A DNA stretch of 36,686 nucleotides. It comes from CAITSH01 sp945892985. Lineage in GTDB: Bacteria > Pseudomonadota > Gammaproteobacteria > Burkholderiales > SG8-39. The DNA lies in NCBI GenBank assembly GCA_945892985.1, contig CAMDDU010000044.1:1-36686 (forward strand). The letters run 5' to 3'. The notes beneath the pieces are model-generated. The model was given only the letters and a program-made list of their open reading frames with translations. It did no database searches and was not told the origin of the DNA. Position numbers and translations under genes: made by a program. Positions 17,059 through 25,199 of this stretch are shown one piece after another. Each line of letters opens with the position of its first letter. Within the stretch, counting starts at the first letter, position 1.

Positions 17059-17427
17059 ATGGGGATGACGGCTACATATAAATGCCAGAGCTGCGGTCTG
17101 TCGGCTAAGGTGAGCGGAGGGAGAGACGTAGGTAAATACGCTTCCACTCAAACTGTTTGGTGTGCCCATTGCAGAGAAATTCAGGATGTCATGGTGCGCC
17201 ATCAGGCGGGTTTCGGTCGACGTTGCAAGTTCTGTGATGCAATGCCCAACATAAGACGTGCCCCCGATACAGATATCGACAAAGCCATAGTTTTACACGA
17301 TGACACGCCACGCTGTTTCACATGCGGGACGCAGCGACTCCAGGCCTGGAACAGCAAGGACCCATGTCCTGCTTGCAGCGGCGAAATTGCAATGGACCAG
17401 GATGCCGGTATCGTTATGTGGGAATAA
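17059..17427 (+). CDS. Multi-zinc-knuckle small protein
   Basis: 122 residues from MGMTATYKCQSCG, with a ribosome site TCAGGAG just upstream. Five CxxC pairs are visible (CQSC, CAHC, CKFC, CFTC, CPAC), enough for two zinc ribbons plus a spare pair. Zinc-ribbon proteins often bind nucleic acid or mediate protein contacts. It lies 106 bp after the WDW-repeat gene on the same strand and could be the last member of the rightward operon. No family name can be given. Confidence 0.8.
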   Translation: MGMTATYKCQSCGLSAKVSGGRDVGKYASTQTVWCAHCREIQDVMVRHQAGFGRRCKFCDAMPNIRRAPDTDIDKAIVLHDDTPRCFTCGTQRLQAWNSKDPCPACSGEIAMDQDAGIVMWE

Positions 17428-17582
17428 CCGCCAAGAAGTTTGGCACTGTACTATCCCCAAGCTGGGACGATCACTCAGAACATTTCAGGAATCGTGCTGA
17501 GCAATTGTTACGGAAACGCCTCTGTCCAAGAAACGCCTACCATGCCGCGCATACAAATGAACGCGCCTGAGGAGAAGGGTTG

Positions 17583-17864
17583 ATGACAATTCAAAACATT
17601 AAGTCGATTGTCGGTATCGACCTGGAAGGAAAAATTCTGGTGCACCGTGACAATTTTAAGCCAGAATACAGCGCCGACAAATTCAGGTTGTGGAAAGCAA
17701 CGGGTGGGTTCGGCTGCACCCCAGGACTCACCGGGACTGCATTGGTTGCGAAGTGCTTAGCAGACGGCGAAGTTGCGAAGCTCCACCGTTTCGATTTTAT
17801 TGGCTGGGTTGAGCAGGCCGATGCGGATGCAGTGTTGCTGCAGGACAAGATTTTATCGCCGTAA
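17583..17864 (+). CDS. Small hypothetical protein
   Basis: 93 residues starting MTIQNIKSIVGIDLEGKILV, with GGAGAAGG seven bases upstream, so the start is well supported. The reading is a compact mixed alpha/beta protein with LWKATGGFGCTPGLTGTALV in the middle. No family recognised. It stands 155 bp past the zinc-knuckle gene and converges on the minus-strand gene at 17932. Confidence 0.7.
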   Translation: MTIQNIKSIVGIDLEGKILVHRDNFKPEYSADKFRLWKATGGFGCTPGLTGTALVAKCLADGEVAKLHRFDFIGWVEQADADAVLLQDKILSP

Positions 17865-17931
17865 GTGCCGCGCGCTGACTGCCCAACATGGGCGTGACGT
17901 TACCCCCTGATTCCATTTGTCTGAGGGGCGA

Positions 17932-18507
17932 TCACATGGCGCGGAGAACGTCGGCTTTACGGAATCTCAAGGGCCGCACCGCGTAAAGTCCGCTGGGCAT
18001 GCACCCAATGCGCCATCTCATACCTGCCCCATCCGAACGAATGGTAGAGAAAGCTGAGCCGGAAACTACAGAGCAATAGAATTTACCCAGCGATTTAGAG
18101 GCATTCCCTGCTTTGGCTTGGTGCAATAAATCCGCCTGCCTCTTCGCTGGAGCCTCCGTTTTTGTACTTTTCTGCGCTAACGGGAGCGAAACGCCAATGT
18201 CTTTGCAATCCTCTATTCGGTTAGTAATAGCACCGATAAACACGTGAGAGGAATCGTAATACGCATATTCCATGCCTACCAATTGGAGTAACGGTTTTAG
18301 CGATGGATTCGTGCAAAGCATATTTCTTACGGCGACTTTTTGCGCTCCGAGCATGCCCTTTGGTATTTTTGATTTAGTGACATCCATCTGATTGTCATAG
18401 ACAAAGATAACCCTCCCAGCTTCTTCCCGGCAGCCAACACCCATGCTCGTCGTGTCTTTGTCGACCTTTTGTGGATACAGCGCGCTATCCGTAGATGCTC
18501 GTTCCAT
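17932..18507 (-). CDS. Hypothetical protein with a possible read-through tail
   Basis: 191 residues. The central part (VGCREEAGRVIFVYDNQMDV, then MLCTNPSLKPLLQLVGMEYA) reads like a genuine small conserved protein, but I cannot name the family. Near residue 140 the reading GNASKSLGKFYC matches a reading RASKSLGDF-stop on the minus strand at 27.7 kb (19 identical bases). This suggests the ancestral stop was near here and the last ~45 residues are read-through. It starts 9 bp after the likely original stop of the lipoprotein gene at 18516. Confidence 0.55.
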   Translation of the reverse strand: MERASTDSALYPQKVDKDTTSMGVGCREEAGRVIFVYDNQMDVTKSKIPKGMLGAQKVAVRNMLCTNPSLKPLLQLVGMEYAYYDSSHVFIGAITNRIEDCKDIGVSLPLAQKSTKTEAPAKRQADLLHQAKAGNASKSLGKFYCSVVSGSAFSTIRSDGAGMRWRIGCMPSGLYAVRPLRFRKADVLRAM

Positions 18508-18515
18508 ACACGCTT

Positions 18516-18796
18516 TTAGAGTCGCCCGGGCATTTCTTTATTCAACGTATCTACAAACTGCTCCAACGGCGCGGCGACCTGTGCATAGCCTTGCACTTTC
18601 TTAATGATTTCCGCTTCACCTCCCTAATTAAAGTCTCTATACGCGCCGCATCTTCTTCCTGATGGAACTGGCAAATAATCTGCCCCCATTGGCTATGAGG
18701 ATGCTTTTCACCACAGTAGGCGATTATCTTTTCATCCGTTGAACAACCAGCGGCGATCAGACCAAAAATCAGGATCAGGACTGTCTTCATCCTCAC
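18516..18796 (-). pseudogene. Small lipoprotein gene, probably frameshifted
   Basis: The N-terminus MRMKTVLILIFGLIAAGCS is a lipoprotein signal with lipobox (AAGC). The frame read from 18796 ends at 18551 in an unlikely Arg/Ser-rich tail. A second frame gives coherent protein, EIIKKVQGYAQVAAPLEQFV to a stop at 18516-18518. Joining the two around 18614-18624 (GGGAGGTGAAGC) restores a product of about 93 residues, so one base appears gained or lost there. It could still yield a truncated lipoprotein of 81 residues. Its start overlaps the upstream gene's stop (ATGA). Confidence 0.55.
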
Positions 18797-19017
18797 CTCG
18801 TAGGCGTCCGTGTTCCTTGCTTACCATTGGCCGGGTTCACATTCGGCTTTGAGCTGTAATTGTCCCGCTGCGTTCTATTCGGGTTCGTGGCACGAGTTGG
18901 CGCAACGTAGGTTCCTGTCTTGGTCACATGCCCCCGTACGGAGTGGCTACCAGCAGCAAACGAAGGGCCAGCGCTGAATGCACCGATTAAAACGATGATG
19001 AGTAGCTTTATTTTCAT
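18793..19017 (-). CDS. Small secreted protein
   Basis: 74 residues with a clean Sec signal peptide (MKIKLLIIVLIGAFSAGPSF, cleavage near AAGS). The mature part, HSVRGHVTKTGTYVAPTRAT followed by NPN, DNYSSKPNVNP and GKQGTRTP, fits a family of small periplasmic or exported proteins found widely in Proteobacteria and phages. No function is known. ATGA overlaps on both sides put it in an operon with the upstream fragment and the downstream lipoprotein. Confidence 0.8.
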   Translation of the reverse strand: MKIKLLIIVLIGAFSAGPSFAAGSHSVRGHVTKTGTYVAPTRATNPNRTQRDNYSSKPNVNPANGKQGTRTPTR

Positions 19018-19247
19018 TGTCGGCCTTTATTTTGGATCGTCCACCTCAAATGGAATGCCCCTAGGACCCAATCCCCTTGTCCTGCACGTCCTTTGCACAC
19101 CAACCGGCCTTTCTCTCCTGCTGCGGACGCGACCTCTTCACACAGTTTGTTCCGAATAAGATTTGCTATACGGTGACCAGCGAACGGCTCATCCCGTTCC
19201 AGGCGATATCCGGTCAGTACAGCCTCAATACTCTCGCGCAACGGCAT
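19014..19247 (-). CDS. Possible MrcB_N (DUF3578)-like fragment
   Basis: 77 residues. LRESIEAVLTGYRLERDEPF, then IANLIRNKLCEE and GRAGQGDW, resemble the start of the MrcB_N/DUF3578 domain, which usually continues to a PWIAIFD-like segment. Here that segment is missing: the frame reads GAFHLRWTIQNKGRQ and stops. The neighbouring frame would give GIPFEVDDPK-stop, so a small indel is possible. It is 16 bp before the HNH gene's 3' end side, and the two families are often fused. Alternatively it is an unrelated small protein. Confidence 0.4.
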   Translation of the reverse strand: MPLRESIEAVLTGYRLERDEPFAGHRIANLIRNKLCEEVASAAGEKGRLVCKGRAGQGDWVLGAFHLRWTIQNKGRQ

Positions 19248-19262
19248 AAAAATGCCTCGTCA

Positions 19263-19907
19263 CTATTGTGTGGAGCAACCAAAAATTATTTGGTTGTGAA
19301 ATTCAACATACCCCTTCGCAATGAAATGTCTTGGGTGGGTTCGTATCCTCCCCGTCTCTAATTGGATCGCCCCATAATCAAGCATTGCATGGTGATTTGG
19401 ACAGAGAATAATAATATTTTCAGCAATATCCGGCCCGTTATGAGGAATCCCAAGCGGCTTTATGTGATGCGCCTCCGAGTAGATTCTTCCGTCGGGTAGA
19501 TCTATACCCATTCCACAAATTTGGCATCTATTTTTATGGAGCAGTTTTATTTGACGAGCAAGCGCAGTATCCCTGAGGATTCGATAGGTTGCCTGGAGTT
19601 CCCTGCCTGGAACCACCTCACCCGGCGGTAAGCCAACGTCAACCGCTACTGGTGTAGGTTTTAGAGAATGTCGAAGCCCCCAAACTCCGCTACCAAGTCC
19701 CTCCACCGAATAAAATAAATCCCCCCGCTCCGCGTACTTCTGCGAATCCGAGGAATGACTTTCAATTTCTCCCCGAATGATGGCCTCAAAACTCTGTGGG
19801 TGCGGTGGTGGGCGTATATTCCGCACCTGCTGGTATATATCCGATAAGGAGGCAATTCCATTGAGTTGCTCCACTCCTCGCACTACATCCTCAATCCAGG
19901 TAGGCAT
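19263..19907 (-). CDS. HNH endonuclease with N-terminal HARE-HTH-like domain
   Basis: 214 residues from MPTWIEDVVRGVEQLNGIAS, chosen over 19964 because GAGGAAAG lies just upstream and the domain starts here. Residues 1-85 look like a HARE/HB1-type winged helix (LSDIYQQVRNIRP, VEGLGSGVWGLR). The C-terminal HNH nuclease has CQICG, SEAHHIKPLG, NIIILCPNHH and AMLDYG, so the zinc site and catalytic His are present. This build is common in restriction-like enzymes. It is probably a defence nuclease. The adjacent small gene may be its detached recognition domain. Confidence 0.9.
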   Translation of the reverse strand: MPTWIEDVVRGVEQLNGIASLSDIYQQVRNIRPPPHPQSFEAIIRGEIESHSSDSQKYAERGDLFYSVEGLGSGVWGLRHSLKPTPVAVDVGLPPGEVVPGRELQATYRILRDTALARQIKLLHKNRCQICGMGIDLPDGRIYSEAHHIKPLGIPHNGPDIAENIIILCPNHHAMLDYGAIQLETGRIRTHPRHFIAKGYVEFHNQIIFGCSTQ

Positions 19908-20022
19908 ATCTTTCCTCACGTCACAAATTGGCGCAACCGTCACGAATGGGTCGTGACCTACCACTATTCCATAAACCGAAAAAAGAAGAAGCGGCTAAAA
20001 CATTCTCGTGGATCCCACGACC

Positions 20023-20739
20023 CTAGTTAATTTTTTGCCATCGCATATTGCTAGGGTTATCCACGCCACCTCGCTCTATTGGCGTGGCATAAATTATTAC
20101 GTAGCCGGGGCAGTCCTTATTAATTTTCTTCGTCTGAGGACACGGTTGCGTTTTCTTGAACTCGTTGGCTTGCGCAGTAAGCGCTACCCGTATGCCGGGA
20201 ATATAAGGAGAATCAAAACTACTGGATTCGCGCAGTCCAATTTCTCGGCGGACTGGTCTATAGCGGTCCCCTGAGAATTTCCAAAGACGGTGGTACGTCT
20301 CCGGATGCCGACTCCATGTCTCTATATCTGCAAATCTGCTCGTCATTCGCTTAGAGACCGTAAAGCCCCCTTGAATCATGCCAATCACTCGCCAACGGCT
20401 CTTATACTGCTGGAGGATGACGTACTCTGGTCCCCCGCTTCCTGACTGGCCAGAGCCAACAATCAGTTCGCTTTTCCCATCGCCATTTAGGTCAATAGAT
20501 GCAACAGGGCCGGGAATAGAATAAGGCTCCCCGTTTTCGTCTTTATCCGTGAGATCCTTTGGAAGTGCGTCAAAAGCTGCCTTCGGCATTTCCTCATTCC
20601 GCCAAACTAGGTCTGGCGCATAAGTGCGAACTTCGTTCCAAGGTTTCCAATAGGAGGGGGCAACCGAGGGCGACGACTTTTGCGCCGCCGTACTGCCACT
20701 TGCTAGAGCGAGCAACATCGCCAGAATAGCTTCGCGCAC
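20023..20739 (-). CDS. Secreted protein with an FG-GAP/VCBS-like segment
   Basis: 238 residues from a GTG at 20739; TTG at 20748 is an alternative. The N-terminus REAILAMLLALASGSTAAQ is a Sec signal peptide. The middle, VASIDLNGDGKSELIVGSGQ, resembles a calcium-binding FG-GAP/VCBS repeat. The rest is unrecognised. It begins 70 bp after the caspase stop on the same strand, so the two are probably cotranscribed and both exported. A longer frame to 21024 overlaps the caspase gene and is rejected. Confidence 0.65.
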   Translation of the reverse strand: MREAILAMLLALASGSTAAQKSSPSVAPSYWKPWNEVRTYAPDLVWRNEEMPKAAFDALPKDLTDKDENGEPYSIPGPVASIDLNGDGKSELIVGSGQSGSGGPEYVILQQYKSRWRVIGMIQGGFTVSKRMTSRFADIETWSRHPETYHRLWKFSGDRYRPVRREIGLRESSSFDSPYIPGIRVALTAQANEFKKTQPCPQTKKINKDCPGYVIIYATPIERGGVDNPSNMRWQKIN

Positions 20740-20809
20740 TATTCTCAATTTAAAACAACCTACGCGCAAAACGAAAAGCAAAAGAGGTAAAGAGCCTAAG
20801 ACGCATGAT

Positions 20810-22516
20810 TTAATTGGTCCTGGCAACACGGAAACCGATGTAGTTGTCCCGGACCGCAGAGGTGCCCCTGAGGCGCAAAGCGGCGCGCAAGAGCCGTGGA
20901 AAGTCGAACCAGGAACCGCCCCGCAGCACCCGCTGAGAACAATTACCTGCCATCCAAGCCCGGCCATCCGTTGGCGCACTATTGTAGTTCTCATTCCAGC
21001 AGTCTTCCGTCCACTCCCAGACATTCCCGCTCATGTCATGTAGACCCCATGCGTTTGGCTGTTTTTCACCTACCGGGTGGGTTGTTTGGCCTGCGTTCTC
21101 ACCAGACCAAGCGTAACGCCCCAACTCCCGGGCGTCATCACCAAATGCGTAAGCAGTCTGGCTACCGGCCCGCGATGCATATTCCCACTCTGCCTCTGAG
21201 GCCAATCGGTATTGTTTTCCCGTCTTCTCACTCAGCTTCTTAACAAACGCCTGGGCATCGTCCCAAGACACCTGTTCTACGGGCAGCGTACGTCCCTTGA
21301 ATTTACTCGGCAGATTTCCCATCAGGGCAAACCACTGTTTCTGTGTCACTTCAAACTTGCCTAGCGAGAATGCCTTGATAGACACGGCGTGTTGTGGCAT
21401 CTCGTCTGCCGAGGGTGGAGAACTAGCGAACGGATCAGCCTTAGAACCCATCAGGAACGACCCCGCAGGAATCGCCACCATCTCCGGGCAGTCGTCACAG
21501 TCTTTGAACGCACCTCCCGGCAACCTGATCGGACTTGTGATGACCGGCATAGTCACAGGTGGGGCGATGACCGGCATAGTCACGGGTGGGGCGCTGACTA
21601 TCTGCTTAGACAACCGAGCGATATTGGCTCTTGCCAAGCTAACGTAGCGTCCCTTCGGATAACTCTCGAGGTAACCTTCAAAACCTTCCCTATTCCCGGC
21701 AGCTTTGGCATCTGCCCAGAACGCATCCTCACGCTGCGCGGCACTCATCTCAGGTACGACGGACTGCACAACCCGCGTGCAATCACCAAAACAAAACTCC
21801 CCCTCGATACTGCCCTCCATCCACGGCTCTTGTTGGTTCTTTGAGCCTGCCTTTACCGAGGTCACAACAGTCTTGAGAATTTGCTCTATGGGGCGATTCG
21901 CGTCGTTCATTGCCAGCAACAATGCTCCCGTATATAGCCCGTTCTTACCCACCCCATCTGCCGCCAGACTACCGGGGCGTGTAGCAAATGAGATCAAAGT
22001 CCCTGAGGGAGCATTCTCTTTGGACAGGCCGCGTGAGGCGTTGCGGAATGTTCGGGCGTAAGGGTTATCTCGGCAGGCGTCTAAGAACACCAAATTCAAG
22101 CGCGTCTTCGCATCGCCCAGCACATCCATAATCTGGCGCACCGCAAGGCTTTGGTTGGGGACATCCTCTTCGCCCGAGATCTCCGCGTCCACCGCAGGCA
22201 GGTAGTTCTCACCTTTGATCTGCACCCCGTGTCCGGCATAGAACACCAAGGCGACTGATCCGGGCGTCAGCTTGGCGCGAAACTCACGGAGGGTGCTGCC
22301 AATCTGTTTGATGCCCAAGTTACTGCGCTCGATGACGGTAAATCCCAGACTTCTCAGCCGGGCAGCCATATCACGTGCGTCATTAACTGGATTGCGTAAC
22401 GGGCCTTGCTTATAAGCGCCGTTGCCAATGACCAAAGCCACCCGCTGCTCTTTTTGCTGAGCGAAGGCGGAGCACACCATCAACAACCCGGCGAGTAGTG
22501 CAATCGTGAATTTCAT
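20810..22516 (-). CDS. Orthocaspase fused to an FGE/SUMF1-like domain
   Basis: 568 residues. MKFTIALLAGLLMVCSAFAQ is a signal peptide, so the protein is exported. Residues 24-245 are a peptidase C14 caspase-like domain with H96 in FYAGHGVQ and C148 in LDACRDNP, both catalytic residues present. A linker with repeated PPVTMPVIAP follows. Residues 343-568 are a formylglycine-generating-enzyme-like domain: MVAIPAGSFLMGS, ALMGN, VSWDDAQAF, RLASEAEWEYA, MSGNVWEW, VLRGGSWF, IGFRVAR. FGE-like domains serve as oxidases or, in diversity-generating contexts, ligand-binding C-type-lectin folds. No reverse transcriptase or template repeat is nearby. Confidence 0.93.
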   Translation of the reverse strand: MKFTIALLAGLLMVCSAFAQQKEQRVALVIGNGAYKQGPLRNPVNDARDMAARLRSLGFTVIERSNLGIKQIGSTLREFRAKLTPGSVALVFYAGHGVQIKGENYLPAVDAEISGEEDVPNQSLAVRQIMDVLGDAKTRLNLVFLDACRDNPYARTFRNASRGLSKENAPSGTLISFATRPGSLAADGVGKNGLYTGALLLAMNDANRPIEQILKTVVTSVKAGSKNQQEPWMEGSIEGEFCFGDCTRVVQSVVPEMSAAQREDAFWADAKAAGNREGFEGYLESYPKGRYVSLARANIARLSKQIVSAPPVTMPVIAPPVTMPVITSPIRLPGGAFKDCDDCPEMVAIPAGSFLMGSKADPFASSPPSADEMPQHAVSIKAFSLGKFEVTQKQWFALMGNLPSKFKGRTLPVEQVSWDDAQAFVKKLSEKTGKQYRLASEAEWEYASRAGSQTAYAFGDDARELGRYAWSGENAGQTTHPVGEKQPNAWGLHDMSGNVWEWTEDCWNENYNSAPTDGRAWMAGNCSQRVLRGGSWFDFPRLLRAALRLRGTSAVRDNYIGFRVARTN

Positions 22517-23136
22517 CGTTATCCGTCAATCTAGGCGCATACGTCCTGAGAAGACTATGGAAGAGGGCAGATTCCAGTCAGTTTGACAGAAAACGGTAGG
22601 GAGGGAGGCGGGGAGCCTTTCTCTTTGGGAGGGGCAAAATTGGAAAAGAAGATGGTAATGTTACCTTGCTGATTTCCAATGACTTGTGAGCCACCCTGCG
22701 GTAAAAACGCTGCCTAATACTGTGGGAGCCGTCGATATTTCCAAGCCGAAGCTGGCCCACATTTGGATGGAAACTAGCCCCATAAATGGCTCAGCTGGAG
22801 GTGAAACTCAACACGCTAGTAATGACCGCGATCTATATGTGGCTACGGAAGCACGAAGGCTTTTGGAGGCAAGGCGGAGCGCAACGGGGTATTCCAAAAA
22901 AGCTGGGAAACAAAAGGGGTAGACCGTCCAAGTCGCTAAAGGGGATGGATGGAAAATTCTGTTCTAGAACAGTATTAACAGCTCAAGAGATGGCAGATAT
23001 ACCAGACATGCGTGGCGGTCAAATTGCGATACGCTTAGGTAGGCACATATAAGTAAGCAGGTAAGCAAGCCCAAAGCCGGATAGGGCAATAGGCAGAGGC
23101 TGGTGCATGAGTGTCTGGGAGCTTTAAGGGGTGCTG
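22517..23136. other. 620-bp stretch without a supported gene
   Basis: Upstream of the caspase gene there is no recognisable coding region. Frames at 22686-22922 (+) and 22786-23052 (+) overlap each other and match nothing known; the second contains a basic KRGRPSK AT-hook-like patch. It may be decayed sequence plus the caspase promoter. No terminator hairpin is evident. Confidence 0.4.
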
Positions 23137-23250
23137 ATGAACGCTGAGAATGATCCGCTGATGACCGCTTTGCTGCGCTACGCGACCCCTGTAGCGCTCT
23201 TGGGTGTTGCCCTGACTCTTGGCTTCTTGGCGTGGCTGCTCAGCTTGTAG
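23137..23250 (+). CDS. Small single-span membrane protein
   Basis: 37 residues. MNAENDPLMTALLRYATPVA is followed by a hydrophobic LLGVALTLGFLAWLLSL segment ending at the C-terminus. AAGGGG lies about eight bases before the ATG. Its 3' end overlaps the thermonuclease start by 19 bp, which suggests coupling. Too short for homology claims, but the layout supports a real gene. Function unknown. Confidence 0.5.
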   Translation: MNAENDPLMTALLRYATPVALLGVALTLGFLAWLLSL

Positions 23251-23714
23251 GGCGCTCCCTGCTGGCCGCTGGCTTGGTGCTGGCGTTTCATGCTCACGCC
23301 GACTTTACCGGCAAGGTCGTTGCAGTAGCCGACGGTGACACCATCACCGTACTGCACGACAAGGTTCAGGTGAAGGTAAGGCTGACCGAGATCGACGCGC
23401 CAGAGAAGAAACAGGCATTCGGCAACCGCTCAAAGCAAAGCCTGACTGATTTGTGTTTTGGAAAAATCGCCACACTCGCCGAAAAAGGCAAAGACCGCTA
23501 CGGACGGACACTGGCGCGGGTGACCTGCAATGGGGTTGATGCCAACGCGGAGCAGGTAAAGCGCGGCATGGCTTGGGTGTATGACCGCTATGTCACTGAC
23601 AAGAGCCTGTACGCAGTGCAGGATGCAGCTCGGGCGAGTCACCTCGGGTTGTGGCACGATGAGCATCCAATGCCGCCGTGGGAGTGGCGGAAAGCCAAAC
23701 GAGATTCACCCTGA
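23232..23714 (+). CDS. Secreted thermonuclease (SNase family)
   Basis: 160 residues from a GTG. The signal peptide is VGRSLLAAGLVLAFHAHA. The SNase fold follows: VVAVADGDTITVL (catalytic Asp pair), VKVRLTEIDAPEKKQ (Arg and Asp), KDRYGRTLARV (second Arg), then HLGLWHDEHPMPPWEWRK, typical of Proteobacterial thermonucleases. It would degrade DNA and RNA in the periplasm or outside. It is of usual length with the active site intact. Such genes are common on plasmids and islands. Confidence 0.93.
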   Translation: MAAQLVGRSLLAAGLVLAFHAHADFTGKVVAVADGDTITVLHDKVQVKVRLTEIDAPEKKQAFGNRSKQSLTDLCFGKIATLAEKGKDRYGRTLARVTCNGVDANAEQVKRGMAWVYDRYVTDKSLYAVQDAARASHLGLWHDEHPMPPWEWRKAKRDSP

Positions 23715-23811
23715 TATGGAAGCCGTAACCTTTCTCATAGCGTCGCGCCCGTTTCGTCATTAACACCGGCGGCTCAGTTCAGACGCAATTTCTTACTGAA
23801 GAAGAAGCGAC

Positions 23812-24822
23812 ATGACCGAAATTAAAAATAATGGTCTTTGGGATTGGGAAGGGCGAATAGCCCGTCTGCCGTATTTCCTGATCGTGTTAGCGACTGCGGT
23901 TTGCGGGGGAATATTGAGTGTCCCTCTTGAGCATGGCGCTTCGGCGTGGTTACTCGTCCTGCTAGTACCAATCTTCTACATAAGCGTACTTGCTGCAATT
24001 AAGCGCTCTCACGATGTAGGACTATCTGGATGGTATTGGTGGCTGTCCTTGGTCCCTTTGGCGAACCTTATCTTCGGTCTATATCTCCTTTTCAAAGCGG
24101 GAGATGCGGGTGTGAACCGGTACGGCCCGTCACCAATCGATCGATCTACTGCCGACGCAACGCCCCCACCTACAAACAGCGCAAAGGCGACTCACGTCGC
24201 TGTTGAGCCCCGAAGGCCAACCTCAATCGAACCAGAGACCCATTCGGAGAGCGCCACGTCGCCTATGACTAAATCGCCTATGCCTGCTCAAGAGACACTT
24301 ACAATCGACGAAGACGCGATCTACGCGGCAATAGCGAAGGAACTTGACACCGGAGCTACCGACAAGGGGTTATGGACCCGCCTGTTCGCAGAATGCGACG
24401 GCGACGAAAATAAGACCAAGGTCGCCTATATCAAGCATCGTGCAGAACGAATCAGGACCCTGGAGCAGGGGCAAATCGCAGCGGTCAAGAAGCAGCGCGA
24501 TGAAGAAGCATTAAAGCTAGAACAAACTCGCCTACAAACGGAATTCCTGTCCGATTTGGCGCAAGAATTGCGTTTTCAAATGGATCATGGGGGCCATGAA
24601 CTTTGGCTTCAGACCGCAGAAAAAATACTCAAGAAAAGCGGCTATAGAGTTGAGCGCAGACCGAGTAAAGACATCTTACTTTTTCCACCATCTCACTATC
24701 TCGTCACAGATATTCGCTCCGGAAAGGCCGATGGGTTTGATAAGGAAGGACTCCACGAAAAGTGTCTTGCGTTAACAGAAAACAAGGAAATCATTGAAAA
24801 ATTGCTTTCTGCCGCTGAATAA
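23812..24822 (+). CDS. DUF805 membrane protein with cytoplasmic coiled coil
   Basis: 336 residues. Residues 1-110 are a DUF805 domain: WDWEGRIARLPYFLIVL, three to four membrane segments, the IKRSHDVGLSGWYWWLSLVP motif and FKAGDAGVNRYGPSP. A Pro/Thr-rich linker follows, then a charged coiled coil (about 215-245) and a C-terminal YRVERRPSKDILLFPPSHY region. The C-terminal extension is unusual for DUF805, whose members are normally about 120 residues. Function of DUF805 is unknown. It shares an operon direction with the thermonuclease and the next gene. Confidence 0.85.
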   Translation: MTEIKNNGLWDWEGRIARLPYFLIVLATAVCGGILSVPLEHGASAWLLVLLVPIFYISVLAAIKRSHDVGLSGWYWWLSLVPLANLIFGLYLLFKAGDAGVNRYGPSPIDRSTADATPPPTNSAKATHVAVEPRRPTSIEPETHSESATSPMTKSPMPAQETLTIDEDAIYAAIAKELDTGATDKGLWTRLFAECDGDENKTKVAYIKHRAERIRTLEQGQIAAVKKQRDEEALKLEQTRLQTEFLSDLAQELRFQMDHGGHELWLQTAEKILKKSGYRVERRPSKDILLFPPSHYLVTDIRSGKADGFDKEGLHEKCLALTENKEIIEKLLSAAE

Positions 24823-24848
24823 CTTTGACGCCACCGCAAGGAGAACTA

Positions 24849-25163
24849 ATGAGCAGAATATATAAAGGGTGGGATGGACTCGACGCTCTATCTGCGTTGC
24901 TCTTCGGCAGGAAACTGAGCACAAGATGGACAGGATGGACTTCTGTTTCCGATAATATTTTTGACAAAGTTCACCGCTTGCTTGAAGCCTATGCAACGGT
25001 ACGCGACAACGAGGAAGAGGTTGGCACTATGGTGTCATCGCCAACCGGTGCGCCGATTCGCAAAGACCTTGCCCGACTAGCTGACGAACTTGACTCGATG
25101 GCCGAACGGTTCACCGAAGCAGCAGATGCCGCCCGCCGACTAGGGAACCACGGCAAGATTTGA
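24849..25163 (+). CDS. Hypothetical protein downstream of DUF805
   Basis: 104 residues from MSRIYKGWDGLDALSALLFG, with AAGGAG five bases upstream, which decides this start. The C-terminal half is helical (LARLADELDSMAERFTEAAD). No family recognised. It lies 26 bp after the DUF805 gene and is the last gene before the IS91 remnant, whose insertion may have ended the operon. Confidence 0.7.
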   Translation: MSRIYKGWDGLDALSALLFGRKLSTRWTGWTSVSDNIFDKVHRLLEAYATVRDNEEEVGTMVSSPTGAPIRKDLARLADELDSMAERFTEAADAARRLGNHGKI

Positions 25164-25199
25164 ACAGTCGGGACTTGCCGGCAATAGCGGGGATAGCGA

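Noticed and set aside
20740..21024. N-terminal extension of the secreted gene at 20023
   Set aside because: It overlaps the 3' end of the caspase gene out of frame; the signal peptide begins only after 20748.
20810..22516. Diversity-generating retroelement suggested by the FGE/C-type-lectin-like domain
   Set aside because: No reverse transcriptase, template repeat or variable-repeat pair was seen in the window.
22786..23052. 88-codon plus-strand frame with a KRGRPSK patch
   Set aside because: Overlaps another equally weak frame; no ribosome site or family. Mentioned only within the intergenic entry.
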